A stretch of DNA of 64,000 bases from Fimbriimonadaceae bacterium. GTDB lineage: Bacteria > Armatimonadota > Fimbriimonadia > Fimbriimonadales > Fimbriimonadaceae. Made by a program: the position numbers and the translations under genes. Positions within the stretch are counted from its first letter, which is position 1. Each line of letters starts with the position of its first letter. The stretch spans positions 561,362 to 625,361 of the forward strand of contig CP075364.1 in the NCBI GenBank assembly GCA_019454105.1, read 5' to 3'. Positions 1 through 8,192 of this stretch are shown in pieces. Under the pieces are notes generated by a model, which ran no database searches, was not told where the DNA came from, and worked only from the letters and a program-made list of their open reading frames with translations.

Positions 1-14
1 AGAGTATTGTCGGC

Positions 15-1073
15 TCACACCCGCTCCTTCAACAGGCTCAAGGATCGGCGCGCACTGAGGACTCCGTGGCCCCTCGGACAGGGTGTTTCGTCGTCCCACC
101 ACGAACGCAGACCCCATTCGTCCGGCAAGATTGGCCACTGGATCTCCGGGATCTTGCGTCCCAACAATGTGAGGGTCGCGGCCGCCCACATGCGCGGCAC
201 GGCCGTGATCTCATAGCCGCCGCCGCCGGCAGCGACAGTCGGTAAGCCTCGCTCCATGACCCAGGTCACAGGCTCCAGCCACTCCTGTGCAGTTACCATC
301 AAGTGACCGAGCGGATCAAGAAAGTGCGGGTCAGCCCCGGTCTGCAAGACGACGGCCTCTGGCCGGAACCAGTCGAAGGCGACCAACAGGGCTTCAATAG
401 TCGATTCGGCCCAAACATCGCCGGTTGTCCCCGGGGGCAGAGGCAGGTTCCAAGCGGTGCCGCCAGCCCCGGATTCCTCAACGAACCCCGTGCCAGGGTA
501 CAGCGTCCTCCCGTCCTGGTGCACGCTCAGTGTGAGCACCGACGGATCGTCATAAAAAAGAGCCTGGACGCCGTCGCCATGGTGAAGGTCGATGTCGACA
601 TAGGCCACACGCTCGAACCTCTCGCGCAGAGTCATGATCGCGATTGCGAGGTCATTGACGATGCAGAATCCGCTGGCACGGTTGCGCTGAGCGTGGTGGA
701 GGCCACCTCCATGGGTCACTGCCACTGCAGCGCCATCGCGAACGGCCTCAGCGGCTCGGACCGAAGCGGCCCCGAACGCCAGCGAAGCCTCGTACATGCC
801 TAGGTAGGCCGGAGTGTCGCCAGCGGCAAGGCCATAACGAGCAAGGTCATTGTGGTCAGTCTGCTTGCCATCGCTGGCCAACTTGACGAAGTCAATGTAT
901 TCCTGACTGTGCACGCGGAGGAGGTCGGACTCGGTGAGCAGGCCAGGATCCACTCTCTCTATGTCCGGCGCGGCAAGTTCGAGCAGGGCCAAACTGCGAT
1001 CCAAACGTTCGGGCCGCAACGGATGGCGGGGCCCAAAGTCATAGGCCGTCAGTCGGGGATGTGAGAAGAACAT
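15..1073 (-). CDS. acuC: AcuC/histone deacetylase family protein
   Basis: A 352-residue member of the arginase/deacetylase fold, probably a zinc-dependent deacetylase of acyl-lysine or small acylated amines in the cytosol. The family signatures are visible: HGGGLHHA near residue 121 with the His-His pair, YVDIDLHHGDG near 158 giving the Asp and His metal ligands, and GADPHFLDPLG further on, which supplies the third metal Asp. The YPGTG segment after the HQDG strand is also typical. Length fits AcuC proteins. It is transcribed away from the ubiA operon and has no acetoin genes nearby, so the true substrate is open. The gene is complete, with its stop just inside the left edge. Confidence 0.9.
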   Translation of the reverse strand: MFFSHPRLTAYDFGPRHPLRPERLDRSLALLELAAPDIERVDPGLLTESDLLRVHSQEYIDFVKLASDGKQTDHNDLARYGLAAGDTPAYLGMYEASLAFGAASVRAAEAVRDGAAVAVTHGGGLHHAQRNRASGFCIVNDLAIAIMTLRERFERVAYVDIDLHHGDGVQALFYDDPSVLTLSVHQDGRTLYPGTGFVEESGAGGTAWNLPLPPGTTGDVWAESTIEALLVAFDWFRPEAVVLQTGADPHFLDPLGHLMVTAQEWLEPVTWVMERGLPTVAAGGGGYEITAVPRMWAAATLTLLGRKIPEIQWPILPDEWGLRSWWDDETPCPRGHGVLSARRSLSLLKERV

Positions 1074-1107
1074 GTCGAGCCTGAGTCCGTCAGAAGCGTG
1101 GCGTCGG

Positions 1108-1113
1108 TAGACT
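1108..1113 (+). promoter_or_regulatory. -10 hexamer TAGACT directly upstream of ubiA GTG start
   Basis: TAGACT ends 6 nt before the GTG at 1120, with no Shine-Dalgarno between. The same TAnnnT arrangement recurs before many first genes here, so transcription probably starts at or next to the start codon. It supports GTG 1120 over the internal ATG at 1168. Confidence 0.5.
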
Positions 1114-1119
1114 TGATGG

Positions 1120-2013
1120 GTGGCATTGGTCGCTCGTGGATGGAGCGCAGTCCGGGTTTACCTTGAAATGATCAAGGTCGAGCACAGCGTGTTCGCCCTT
1201 CCGTTCGCCTTGGTGGGCATGATGTGGGGAAGCCTCGAAGCCTCCGGGAGCCCCTGGCCAGGTTGGCGAGTCTTCGGTCTGATCGTCCTGGCCATGGTCG
1301 CGGCCCGGAGCACGGCCATGGCGTTCAACAGGATCGTCGATCGGGACGTCGATGCCAAGAACCCTCGAACTCAGAACCGGGCCTTACCCAAGAGACTGCT
1401 AAGCGTCGGGACAGCGTCGACCCTCACCTGGGCCAGCGCCTTTGTCTTTGTCCTCGCCGCCGCGAGCCTCAACACGCTCGCTCTGGCCCTTTCTCCCGTC
1501 GCCCTTCTGGTGACGCTGGGATATTCCTGGTGCAAACGGTTCACTCCCTTCTGCCACTTTGTCCTCGGCCTCTCTCTCGGGATCGCCCCGGCCGCCGCGT
1601 GGATCGCCGTCTCGGGCTCAATGCATCCAGCAATTCTTCCAATGGTTCTCGCCGTGGCCCTCTGGACGGCTGGTTTCGATATTTTATACAGCCTTCAAGA
1701 CGAAGACTTTGACAAAACGAACAATCTGCGCAGTCTCCCCGCATGGATCGGGCGGAAGAGGGCGATGAGTGTGTCGAGGCTGTGCCACGTTGGCGCGGTC
1801 GGGGCCCTTTGTTGGTCGGCGGTCGCCGTCGGCGGAGGACCGTGGCTTTGGGCGGGGGTCGCTGGGGTAGCGATGATGCTGGCCTTTGAGCAGTCCCTCG
1901 TGAAGGTCGATGACCTCAGCCGAGTCAACATGGCCTTCTTCACAGTCAACGGGTTCGTTTCGATCGGATTCTTTCTCTTCGCTTGGGTCGATGTCGTGGC
2001 GAGGTCAAGATGA
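1120..2013 (+). CDS. ubiA: UbiA-family 4-hydroxybenzoate polyprenyltransferase-like protein
   Basis: A 297-residue polytopic membrane prenyltransferase. The first Asp-rich motif, NRIVDRDVD at residues 70-78, and the second, DILYSLQDEDFD near 188, bind the Mg-prenyl diphosphate in this family. The N-terminal EMIKVEHSVFALPFALVG segment is typical of the UbiA/MqnP branch, which prenylates a hydroxybenzoate-like or futalosine-route naphthoate acceptor for quinone synthesis. The GTG start is favoured because conserved residues precede the internal Met and a -10 hexamer sits 6 nt upstream. It leads a five-gene rightward operon and its TGA overlaps the next ATG. No other quinone genes are in the window, so ubiquinone versus menaquinone use cannot be decided. 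Confidence 0.88.
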   Translation: MALVARGWSAVRVYLEMIKVEHSVFALPFALVGMMWGSLEASGSPWPGWRVFGLIVLAMVAARSTAMAFNRIVDRDVDAKNPRTQNRALPKRLLSVGTASTLTWASAFVFVLAAASLNTLALALSPVALLVTLGYSWCKRFTPFCHFVLGLSLGIAPAAAWIAVSGSMHPAILPMVLAVALWTAGFDILYSLQDEDFDKTNNLRSLPAWIGRKRAMSVSRLCHVGAVGALCWSAVAVGGGPWLWAGVAGVAMMLAFEQSLVKVDDLSRVNMAFFTVNGFVSIGFFLFAWVDVVARSR

Positions 2014-2789
2014 GCCAATTCTTCGGCAGGACGAACGTCTCCTTGCCAAGGGCATGGCTGGCCCTCTTGGCGCGCGGTTCTGACGCCGAAGCAAGGGACA
2101 CCTTGGTCGGTCGCGCTTTGGATCTTGGGGCTCCTCTCGGGGTTTCGAGCGCGCCTTCGCTTTGGGGGCCGTCGCTCGGGCGTCGAGAAGCCACCCTCGT
2201 GGCTTGCGGGGCACTTGAGGTTTGTCGCGCCCTCGATTCAAAGCAAGCCTTTGATATCGTGACAGGCGAACTCGTCGCCCTGCTTTCCGCTCTCGGGCGC
2301 GACCATGTCGCCTTCTACTTCCTGAAGGTGCGCTCGGCGCTCGAGGAGCACCAGATAGCAGGGTCAATCGAGGCCCTTCATGCGGCCAAGGAAGAGGGCC
2401 TTGTCAGGTTCGCTGGCCTCCGGTGTGACGGACCCGGCATGGTGGGTCTTGGCCTGTGGCGGCTTCATGACGCCTTTGAAGCCGTGATGGTCCCTCGGAG
2501 CCCGACAGTTACCGAGCCGTACGACACCCTGGCACCCTTGGCTCAGGAGCGGCGCGTCGGTTTGGTGACCCGCTCTCCGTTCCGATGGGGCCCCCCAGAT
2601 CCTGCGCCAGAGCGCCTCGGAATGAAGGAGGTCGCTCTCGGTTGGTTGCGGTCAGCCATGGAAGAAGCTCCGGTGATCGTCGGAGTCAGTTGCCCCGAAG
2701 AGATCGACGCCGTCGCCAATCCGGCTCCCGCTGTCAGTTCTGAAGAAGCGCTGCGGCGCTACCGAGACGCCCAAATGGGGGTCGCATGA
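2010..2789 (+). CDS. Aldo/keto reductase-like protein, catalytically degenerate
   Basis: A 259-residue protein whose middle reads like an aldo/keto reductase barrel: a helix-strand pair (ELVALLSALGRDHVAFYFLK) followed by IEALHAAKEEGLVRFAGLR, the usual eal-lk-eGkir-iG segment. The N-terminal part with the family's catalytic Asp, Tyr, Lys and His cannot be recognised and the usual 300-330 residue length is not reached. NADPH-dependent activity is therefore doubtful. The start is ATG 2010, which overlaps the ubiA stop as ATGA; a longer in-frame start at 1983 would run further into ubiA. The 3' end overlaps the next gene the same way, so it is translationally coupled on both sides. Confidence 0.7.
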   Translation: MSQFFGRTNVSLPRAWLALLARGSDAEARDTLVGRALDLGAPLGVSSAPSLWGPSLGRREATLVACGALEVCRALDSKQAFDIVTGELVALLSALGRDHVAFYFLKVRSALEEHQIAGSIEALHAAKEEGLVRFAGLRCDGPGMVGLGLWRLHDAFEAVMVPRSPTVTEPYDTLAPLAQERRVGLVTRSPFRWGPPDPAPERLGMKEVALGWLRSAMEEAPVIVGVSCPEEIDAVANPAPAVSSEEALRRYRDAQMGVA

Positions 2790-3043
2790 CGACGCCCCAG
2801 ATCGCCACCGCTGCCGTGGTCGCCATCTGCGGAGCCATGGCGTTTTTCAACTTGGTGCGGATCAAGTCGCGGGGTCCGCGTGCCGTTCCCATGGGGGCGG
2901 CTTTCATCCTCTTTGCCGCCCTCGTCGTCGCACTGCAGAGCGAGGGATCCTGGGGAGTCACAGTGGGCCTTGGATTCCTGCTGTTCGTCGCCCTGGCCCT
3001 GGACGCCTTTCTCGCCCCGCGCACGCCCAAGAGGCCGTCATGA
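2786..3043 (+). CDS. Small two-TM membrane protein, unknown
   Basis: An 85-residue protein with two hydrophobic segments, about residues 5-22 and 38-76 (the latter long enough for two short spans), separated by the basic stretch RIKSRGPR. I do not recognise a family. It starts on an ATGA overlap with the AKR-like gene and ends four bases into the amine oxidase gene, so it is an integral part of the ubiA operon and not a chance reading frame. With a membrane prenyltransferase at the operon head, a supporting role at the membrane is conceivable but not shown. Confidence 0.65.
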   Translation: MTTPQIATAAVVAICGAMAFFNLVRIKSRGPRAVPMGAAFILFAALVVALQSEGSWGVTVGLGFLLFVALALDAFLAPRTPKRPS

Positions 3044-4341
3044 GGATCGCGGTCGTCGGGCTTGGAATCGCGGGCCTCAGGGCTGCCCAACTGTTGGAGC
3101 GAGCAGGTGTCGACGTCGTCCTTGTCGAGGCCCGCGGTCGTGTCGGCGGCCGGCTACATACGGTGCGGTCAGGCAACGGATGGTACGAGGCGGGCGGCGA
3201 ATGGATCGACGCCGACCATCACCGAACGATCGGCCTGTTGCAAGAGCTTGGACTCCAGCCCGAACCGGCCGACCCGAGGCCAGGGAGGCTCTTCTTTCAA
3301 GCCCAAAGCTGTCAGGACAACGCCGCCTGGCCCGACGCCGCCAAGGATCTTTGCGCGGTTCGGAGCGAGGCGCACCAACTCGCCTCCGCCCTTCAGTCGC
3401 CGCCCTGGAACAACGAGCGGTATGCCGACGAGCAGACGGTCGCCGACCTTCTGGACCGCGTATGCACCACACCCCGGGGCCGATGGTTGAGCGAGGCGAC
3501 AGTCCGAAGCGACGAGGGCACCGACCCCGACAGTGTCAGTCTTCTCGGGTGGCTTGTCAACTACAGGCTCTATGCGGGCCGGACAACCGAGAACTCCGAG
3601 ATGAGCGCGTTCCGGTTTCCCCACGGGGCGCAGGAGCTTTGCGAAAAGATGGCGAGCACCCTGAAGGCCAAGCCCCTGCTCGATCGGCCCGTCACGGGAG
3701 TGCAGCAGAGCGAGTCGCACGTCGAACTCTGGTTAAAGGATGAGGTCGTGTTCGCAGACCGGGCCATTTTCACCGTGCCGCCAGGGCCTCTTCTCAACAT
3801 TGACTTTGAGCCTGAACTTCCAGACAATCTGCGTCAAGCCTACGCTCGCCTCGGTTCGGCCCCATGTGTGAAGGTGGCCCTCCGGTTCAAGGCCCGATTC
3901 TGGGACGCCCCGTCGCACTCTGGCTCTTGGCTGACCGACTTGCCCTTTCAGCAAGTTTGGGACGGTGGGCGCGAAGGTGAGCCTGTTCTCCTGTGCTACG
4001 TCTGTGGGCGTGGAGCCAAACGGCTCTCAAAGGTCTCTGAGTCGGCCGTCGCGAGCACGCTCGAGTCCCTGGCGACGGTTTATCCCGAGGCCAAGGAAGA
4101 GTTCATCGAGGGGGCTTTCCACGATTGGACGGTCGACCCCTGGGCCTTAGGAGGGTTTGCGTTGCTGAGTCCAGGGTCGGTGCACGGTTCCTTGCCTTTC
4201 TTGCGACAGCCCCACGGACGGGTCCATTGGGCGGGCGAGGCAACAGCTGATTGGATCGGGTTTGTCGAAGGTGCGCTGGAAAGCGCCGAAAGGTCCGTGC
4301 AGGAGGTGCTTGTTGAAGAAGAAGTTCATGAACGGCCGTGA
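3040..4341 (+). CDS. FAD-dependent flavin amine oxidase/protoporphyrinogen oxidase-like
   Basis: A 433-residue flavoprotein of the monoamine oxidase/phytoene desaturase superfamily. The N-terminal Rossmann motif GLGIAG at residues 7-12, the acidic end of the second strand and the following GRVGGRLHTV segment bind the ADP part of FAD. The C-terminal block HWAGEATADWIGFVEGALES, about residues 390-410, is the second family signature near the flavin ring. Substrate specificity (amine, carotenoid-like or porphyrinogen) cannot be read from sequence. It overlaps the small membrane gene by four bases, and its 3' end contains the ribosome-binding site and start of the amidohydrolase gene. Confidence 0.88.
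   Translation: MRIAVVGLGIAGLRAAQLLERAGVDVVLVEARGRVGGRLHTVRSGNGWYEAGGEWIDADHHRTIGLLQELGLQPEPADPRPGRLFFQAQSCQDNAAWPDAAKDLCAVRSEAHQLASALQSPPWNNERYADEQTVADLLDRVCTTPRGRWLSEATVRSDEGTDPDSVSLLGWLVNYRLYAGRTTENSEMSAFRFPHGAQELCEKMASTLKAKPLLDRPVTGVQQSESHVELWLKDEVVFADRAIFTVPPGPLLNIDFEPELPDNLRQAYARLGSAPCVKVALRFKARFWDAPSHSGSWLTDLPFQQVWDGGREGEPVLLCYVCGRGAKRLSKVSESAVASTLESLATVYPEAKEEFIEGAFHDWTVDPWALGGFALLSPGSVHGSLPFLRQPHGRVHWAGEATADWIGFVEGALESAERSVQEVLVEEEVHERP
4301..4306 (+). promoter_or_regulatory. Consensus Shine-Dalgarno AGGAGG for the amidohydrolase start
   Basis: AGGAGG inside the end of the amine oxidase gene lies 6 nt before TTG 4313 and 3 nt before TTG 4310. Later ATGs (4328, 4343) have poorer spacing and would cut off the first beta strand. 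This decides for a TTG start overlapping the upstream gene by about 29 nt. Confidence 0.7.
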
Positions 4342-5812
4342 CATGTCGGGGAACCTGGTCGAGTTCGCCGTCGAAGGCGGACGATTTGTCGATGGCGAAG
4401 GCCCAGAGACTGTCGACCTCCAAAAACGGACAGTCCTCCCTGGTTTCGTCGACTCGCACTGCCACATCATCCCGATGGGACTCGACCTTCAGAAGCTCAA
4501 TCTCAGTGGGTTGGGCTCTCGTGAGCAAGTGCTGGACGCTGTCCTGGAATGGCACTCCCGAACAGACTCGTCGACATGGTTGCTCGCCGTCCACTATGAC
4601 CAGACAAGGTTCAGTGACGGCGCCCACCTCACCTGCCACGATTTAGACCGGGTCGTTCCGGACCGCCCAGTCTTGCTCCGCCACTCCAATGGGCACGCCA
4701 GCGTCGCCAACTCGGCTGCTCTCAAGAGAGCTGGAGTCGGACCTGAAACCCCCGATCCGCCCGGAGGAGCCTATGGTCGCGACGCGAACGGCTCCCTCAC
4801 CGGCGTCCTCTTGGAACGGTCTCACGAGTTCGTGACTTCAAAGGCGCCCGAGCCGACTCTCGAAGAGATGACGGACGCCGTCATGCGGGCAGGACGCCGG
4901 ATGGCGCAGTTCGGGATCACCTCGGCTACCGATATGATGACGGGCCGATGGAACCTGGAGCGTGAGTTGCTGGCTTACCACAGGGCTGCCCAAGATGGCT
5001 GCCCCGTGCGGCTCCGGCTCTCGATGCAATGGGGAACCGTCCTCGGGCCTCGGCGCATCGAACCCGGAAGGCTTCGGGAGATCCTTTCAGCAATGGACGA
5101 GGAGCGGTGCAAGTCGATCGGCCTCAAAATCTTTGCCGATGGCGCCATTGGATCGGCCACAGCCGCGATCCACGGGGAGTTCACAGGAGGAGGGAACGGG
5201 ACGCTGATCTACCAGCCTGATCGGCTCCGGGCCATGGTGCTGGCGGCGCACTCTGAGGGATGGGCCGTCGCCGTCCATAGCATCGGTGACCGTTCCACCG
5301 ACCTCGTCCTCGACGCTTTCGAGGCCACGGGTGAGCCCTGTCGCCACCGGATCGAGCACGTGATGCTCCTCTCGGACCGGCAGATCGACAGGCTGGCCAG
5401 GCTCAATCCGCTTGTCACCATGCAGCCCGAGTTCCTGATGCGGTTCCGGCACTCTTACCGGCGACAACTTGGTCAGGAACGGGCGTTCCGTCTGAAGCGG
5501 GCACGGAGCGTCCTGGATGCAGGTCTGCGGCTCAGCTTCAGCAGCGATGCTCCGATCGTCCCGGGCGATCCTTGGGACGGGATTCGGACGGCGACCGACC
5601 GGCCAGAAGGGTTTGATCCTAACGAGAACATCGAGTTGGAGTCGGCCGTCCGCCTCTACACTCGAGCTGGAGCCCAAGCCAACGGCGATGAGGAATGGGG
5701 CGGTGAGATCCTGCCAGGAGCTTGGGCCGATTTTCAGGTTTACGACGGCGACCCTGGCGAGTCGGGGCCCGTTGAAGTCTGGCGAGGGGGCGAGCTCGTG
5801 GCCAGCAATTGA
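4313..5812 (+). CDS. YtcJ-type metal-dependent amidohydrolase
   Basis: A 499-residue amidohydrolase-superfamily enzyme (amidohydrolase 3/YtcJ branch), a TIM barrel with flanking beta domains. The metal motif is LPGFVDSHCHI with H49 and H51. Later come KIFADGAIGSATA, where the carbamylated Lys normally lies, AVHSIGDRS and HRIEHVM with metal His residues, and SSDAPIVPG with the catalytic Asp. It probably hydrolyses an amide or cyclic amide in the cytosol; the substrate is unknown. The TTG start at 4313 is chosen from the AGGAGG 6 nt upstream and because the first beta strand begins there. It is the last gene of the operon, followed by a hairpin terminator. Confidence 0.88.
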   Translation: MKKKFMNGRDMSGNLVEFAVEGGRFVDGEGPETVDLQKRTVLPGFVDSHCHIIPMGLDLQKLNLSGLGSREQVLDAVLEWHSRTDSSTWLLAVHYDQTRFSDGAHLTCHDLDRVVPDRPVLLRHSNGHASVANSAALKRAGVGPETPDPPGGAYGRDANGSLTGVLLERSHEFVTSKAPEPTLEEMTDAVMRAGRRMAQFGITSATDMMTGRWNLERELLAYHRAAQDGCPVRLRLSMQWGTVLGPRRIEPGRLREILSAMDEERCKSIGLKIFADGAIGSATAAIHGEFTGGGNGTLIYQPDRLRAMVLAAHSEGWAVAVHSIGDRSTDLVLDAFEATGEPCRHRIEHVMLLSDRQIDRLARLNPLVTMQPEFLMRFRHSYRRQLGQERAFRLKRARSVLDAGLRLSFSSDAPIVPGDPWDGIRTATDRPEGFDPNENIELESAVRLYTRAGAQANGDEEWGGEILPGAWADFQVYDGDPGESGPVEVWRGGELVASN

Positions 5813-5927
5813 ACAGGTTTTCTCCCTGACCGGGAACTGGCTGAACGGCCGGTTCGTTAGAGTTTACGGACGCACATACTCCTCCCACAGAAAGGTCGGG
5901 TTTTTATCCGGCCACGTCCTCTCCGAG

Positions 5928-5960
5928 CCCTCGCCGCCTCCTGGCGAGGGTCTTCTCTTT
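5928..5960 (+). terminator. Rho-independent-type terminator after the ubiA operon
   Basis: Perfect 8-bp stem CCCTCGCC/GGCGAGGG with a 7-nt loop, followed by the pyrimidine tail TCTTCTCTTT on the + strand. It overlaps by two bases the 3' end of the convergent PilZ gene. Confidence 0.7.
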
Positions 5961-6633
5961 ATCGGGCCAGGGTCAGCCGCTTGAACTTGGTGGGCCTGCT
6001 GAGGCCCGCAAACGGCTCCTCGAACCAAATCCTCGCCTCGATGGCCGCCCGACCCTGCCAAACCGATGCCGATGTCTCCAGAACGAACCCGTTGGCGCAC
6101 CCTTCGAATTCGGTAAGACTCAGGGACACATAGTCGCCTGGGCTCAAGCAAACGAAAGTCAAGACCCGAGCCCCTCCCGCAGAGACGTTCAGGACGTGAG
6201 AAGGCTGTTGGTTGAGACTCGCCACTTGGCCATCTGCCGGAGTCAGCCTGGGTTCCGATCGTCTCTCCGTACTCCGGACGATTTCGGGCCGAGACATAAC
6301 ATACTCGTGTGTATCGACCGATCGGGATAAGATAATGCTCCTAAACGTATACAAACCGTCGTCGTGCGGTGCCTGGACGACGACTTCTGTGCCCACTCGG
6401 AGGGGAACGAACACGTCCCGTTGCAAGGGAGCCTGGACCACCAGGCCCTCACGACCCTCCCTCAGGAACCTGGACCGGTAAGCGCCTCCTGGGGCCACAA
6501 GCCGGATTTTCTGGTCGGGCGTCAGCCGCACTTCGGGGCGCCGCCGCCGTCCCATAGTCGCCAGCCAGGTGATGGTGTACGACACCAGGACGACGACGGC
6601 CATCAGGATGGTCCATTCAAGAAGTGCGTGCAA
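5959..6633 (-). CDS. Membrane-anchored PilZ-domain protein (YcgR-like)
   Basis: A 224-residue protein with one N-terminal membrane segment (about residues 5-25), a basic RRRR stretch, a YcgR-N-like beta domain (about 35-110) and a C-terminal PilZ domain. The c-di-GMP-binding residues are present: RSEPR at 125-129 (RxxxR) and NVSAGG at 149-154 (N/DxSxxG). Proteins of this build act as flagellar brakes or as c-di-GMP receptors for exopolysaccharide control. The genome carries flagellar genes (43-47 kb), which fits. It is the last gene of a leftward group, 17 nt after the TPR protein gene. Confidence 0.85.
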   Translation of the reverse strand: MHALLEWTILMAVVVLVSYTITWLATMGRRRRPEVRLTPDQKIRLVAPGGAYRSRFLREGREGLVVQAPLQRDVFVPLRVGTEVVVQAPHDDGLYTFRSIILSRSVDTHEYVMSRPEIVRSTERRSEPRLTPADGQVASLNQQPSHVLNVSAGGARVLTFVCLSPGDYVSLSLTEFEGCANGFVLETSASVWQGRAAIEARIWFEEPFAGLSRPTKFKRLTLAR

Positions 6634-6650
6634 GTTGTTTCCCCAGGTCG

Positions 6651-8192
6651 TCAGTTCGCTCGGCGCGATTCGGCCGCGTATGCCTCGCGAACAGCCTGGG
6701 CGATCCGGGCAGCCTCGCTGAGGCTCAACGCGGCCTCTTCGGCCTGGTCCGGATCGTTCGACCGCACGAACGCTTGGACGACCATTGACGATTGGGAGAG
6801 CAAAATCAGGGCCAGTCGACGGGACTCGTGCGACTCTTGGTGCCTTTCTGGGGGAACGACGGCTTGGACGAGACTCGACAGAGCGCTCAGCCGGACTTTG
6901 GAGTCTTCGGCTTCATTGAGCAGGGCAGAACTGTTCGGCTCCAATCGGGCCCGAGGCACCAGGTCGCGAATCTTCGGGGTCAGCTCCATGAGCGAACGCT
7001 CCAAGCACAGCACGAACAAGCTGTACTCCTCGACCGAGAGCGGGCGTTTCTCCAAGGCGGCAGCCGCTTCGGGGCCGAGGCTCGGCTTTGAAACCAAGAC
7101 CTCGACCAAAGCCCGCTGCAAAGGGTACGAGCCTGGGGCAAGTCCGCGAAGCTGCACCTCGGCTTCGGCCATCTGACCGGTGAGCAAGTGTAGAGTGATT
7201 TGGTGTGGCCTGACCAAGTCTGGGCTCGCGCCCAATGCGACCGCTTTGGCCAGGGCCGCTTGGGCTTGCGCCGCGTCCCCAGATTCGAGCCACCTTTGGG
7301 CCGACACCACCCAGGTCTCGGGATTCCTGGCAAACTCTGCCGCCAGTGCGGCCGACCGCGCCGCCTCCATCGGCTGGCCCAAACGATGATAGAGATCGGA
7401 CAGGGCCATCCGAGCCTTGGGGTCGCTAGGATCGGCGTCGACCCTGTCACGCAAAAAGGCGAGAGCTTGCTGAAGCTTGCCCTCGGCGACGAAAGACGCC
7501 GCTAAAGTTTGCCAATCGGGGCTCGATGGCTGGATCTCGGCCCCGCGAGGCGTCTCGGCGACCGGTGCCTCCGGAGTCTTGGCCCTCGCGGGCAGGCTCT
7601 TGAGTGGGCCCTCGTTGAACTGGCGCACCCAAGTCTGGGCGATGGTCCTCGAAGTCAAGTCCCAGTCAGTCGCTCCGTTGACGGTCACGGCAATGGCTCC
7701 CCCGTCCGTCAACCGTCGGTTGGCCTCGGCGATGAGCCGGTCCATGTCGGCCCGATTCATCGGGGCTGCCAACTCGGGGCCTTGAGGGAGACCGGCCTTC
7801 GGCTCGAACTTCCAAACCAACCTGCCAGCCCTGAACAACCGGCCGCGGGGCCGCAAAGTCGGACCCTCTTTGACCGCCGAGACGAAAACGACGTACTCGA
7901 TCCTTCGACGGGAAGCCACTCGGAGCACTGTCCGCTCGTCTGGCTGTTCCGCCTCGACGAGGATCGAATCGGTTTCTGCCCACTGACGGAACACCGGGTC
8001 TGTCATCGACCAGACAACGGGTCTGACCCGACCGTCGTCGTCCAAGGCCTGGGCGAGATAGGGCGCCAGAAGTTGGTTGTCGTCGTCTCGGCTCGTTTCT
8101 TGATCCACTCGCTGCTGGTGGATCAGGAGATCGGGGATTCCGAACGAGGCGGCCGCCGCCCCCCAGAACACGAGGGCGGCTTCGAGTCTCAT
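6651..8192 (-). CDS. Exported TPR-repeat protein, unknown function
   Basis: A 513-residue protein. The start is taken as ATG 8192, which overlaps the upstream stop as ATGA and places a hydrophobic, signal-like segment (LEAALVFWGAAAASFG) at the N-terminus; an upstream in-frame start at 8219 would bury it. Residues about 30-190 form a domain I cannot assign. From about 215 on there are TPR-like helices (LAASFVAEGKLQQALAFLRD, then MALSDLYHRLGQPMEAARS). It is translationally coupled to the zinc-ribbon/TPR gene, so the two products probably work together at the cell envelope. Confidence 0.75.
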   Translation of the reverse strand: MRLEAALVFWGAAAASFGIPDLLIHQQRVDQETSRDDDNQLLAPYLAQALDDDGRVRPVVWSMTDPVFRQWAETDSILVEAEQPDERTVLRVASRRRIEYVVFVSAVKEGPTLRPRGRLFRAGRLVWKFEPKAGLPQGPELAAPMNRADMDRLIAEANRRLTDGGAIAVTVNGATDWDLTSRTIAQTWVRQFNEGPLKSLPARAKTPEAPVAETPRGAEIQPSSPDWQTLAASFVAEGKLQQALAFLRDRVDADPSDPKARMALSDLYHRLGQPMEAARSAALAAEFARNPETWVVSAQRWLESGDAAQAQAALAKAVALGASPDLVRPHQITLHLLTGQMAEAEVQLRGLAPGSYPLQRALVEVLVSKPSLGPEAAAALEKRPLSVEEYSLFVLCLERSLMELTPKIRDLVPRARLEPNSSALLNEAEDSKVRLSALSSLVQAVVPPERHQESHESRRLALILLSQSSMVVQAFVRSNDPDQAEEAALSLSEAARIAQAVREAYAAESRRAN

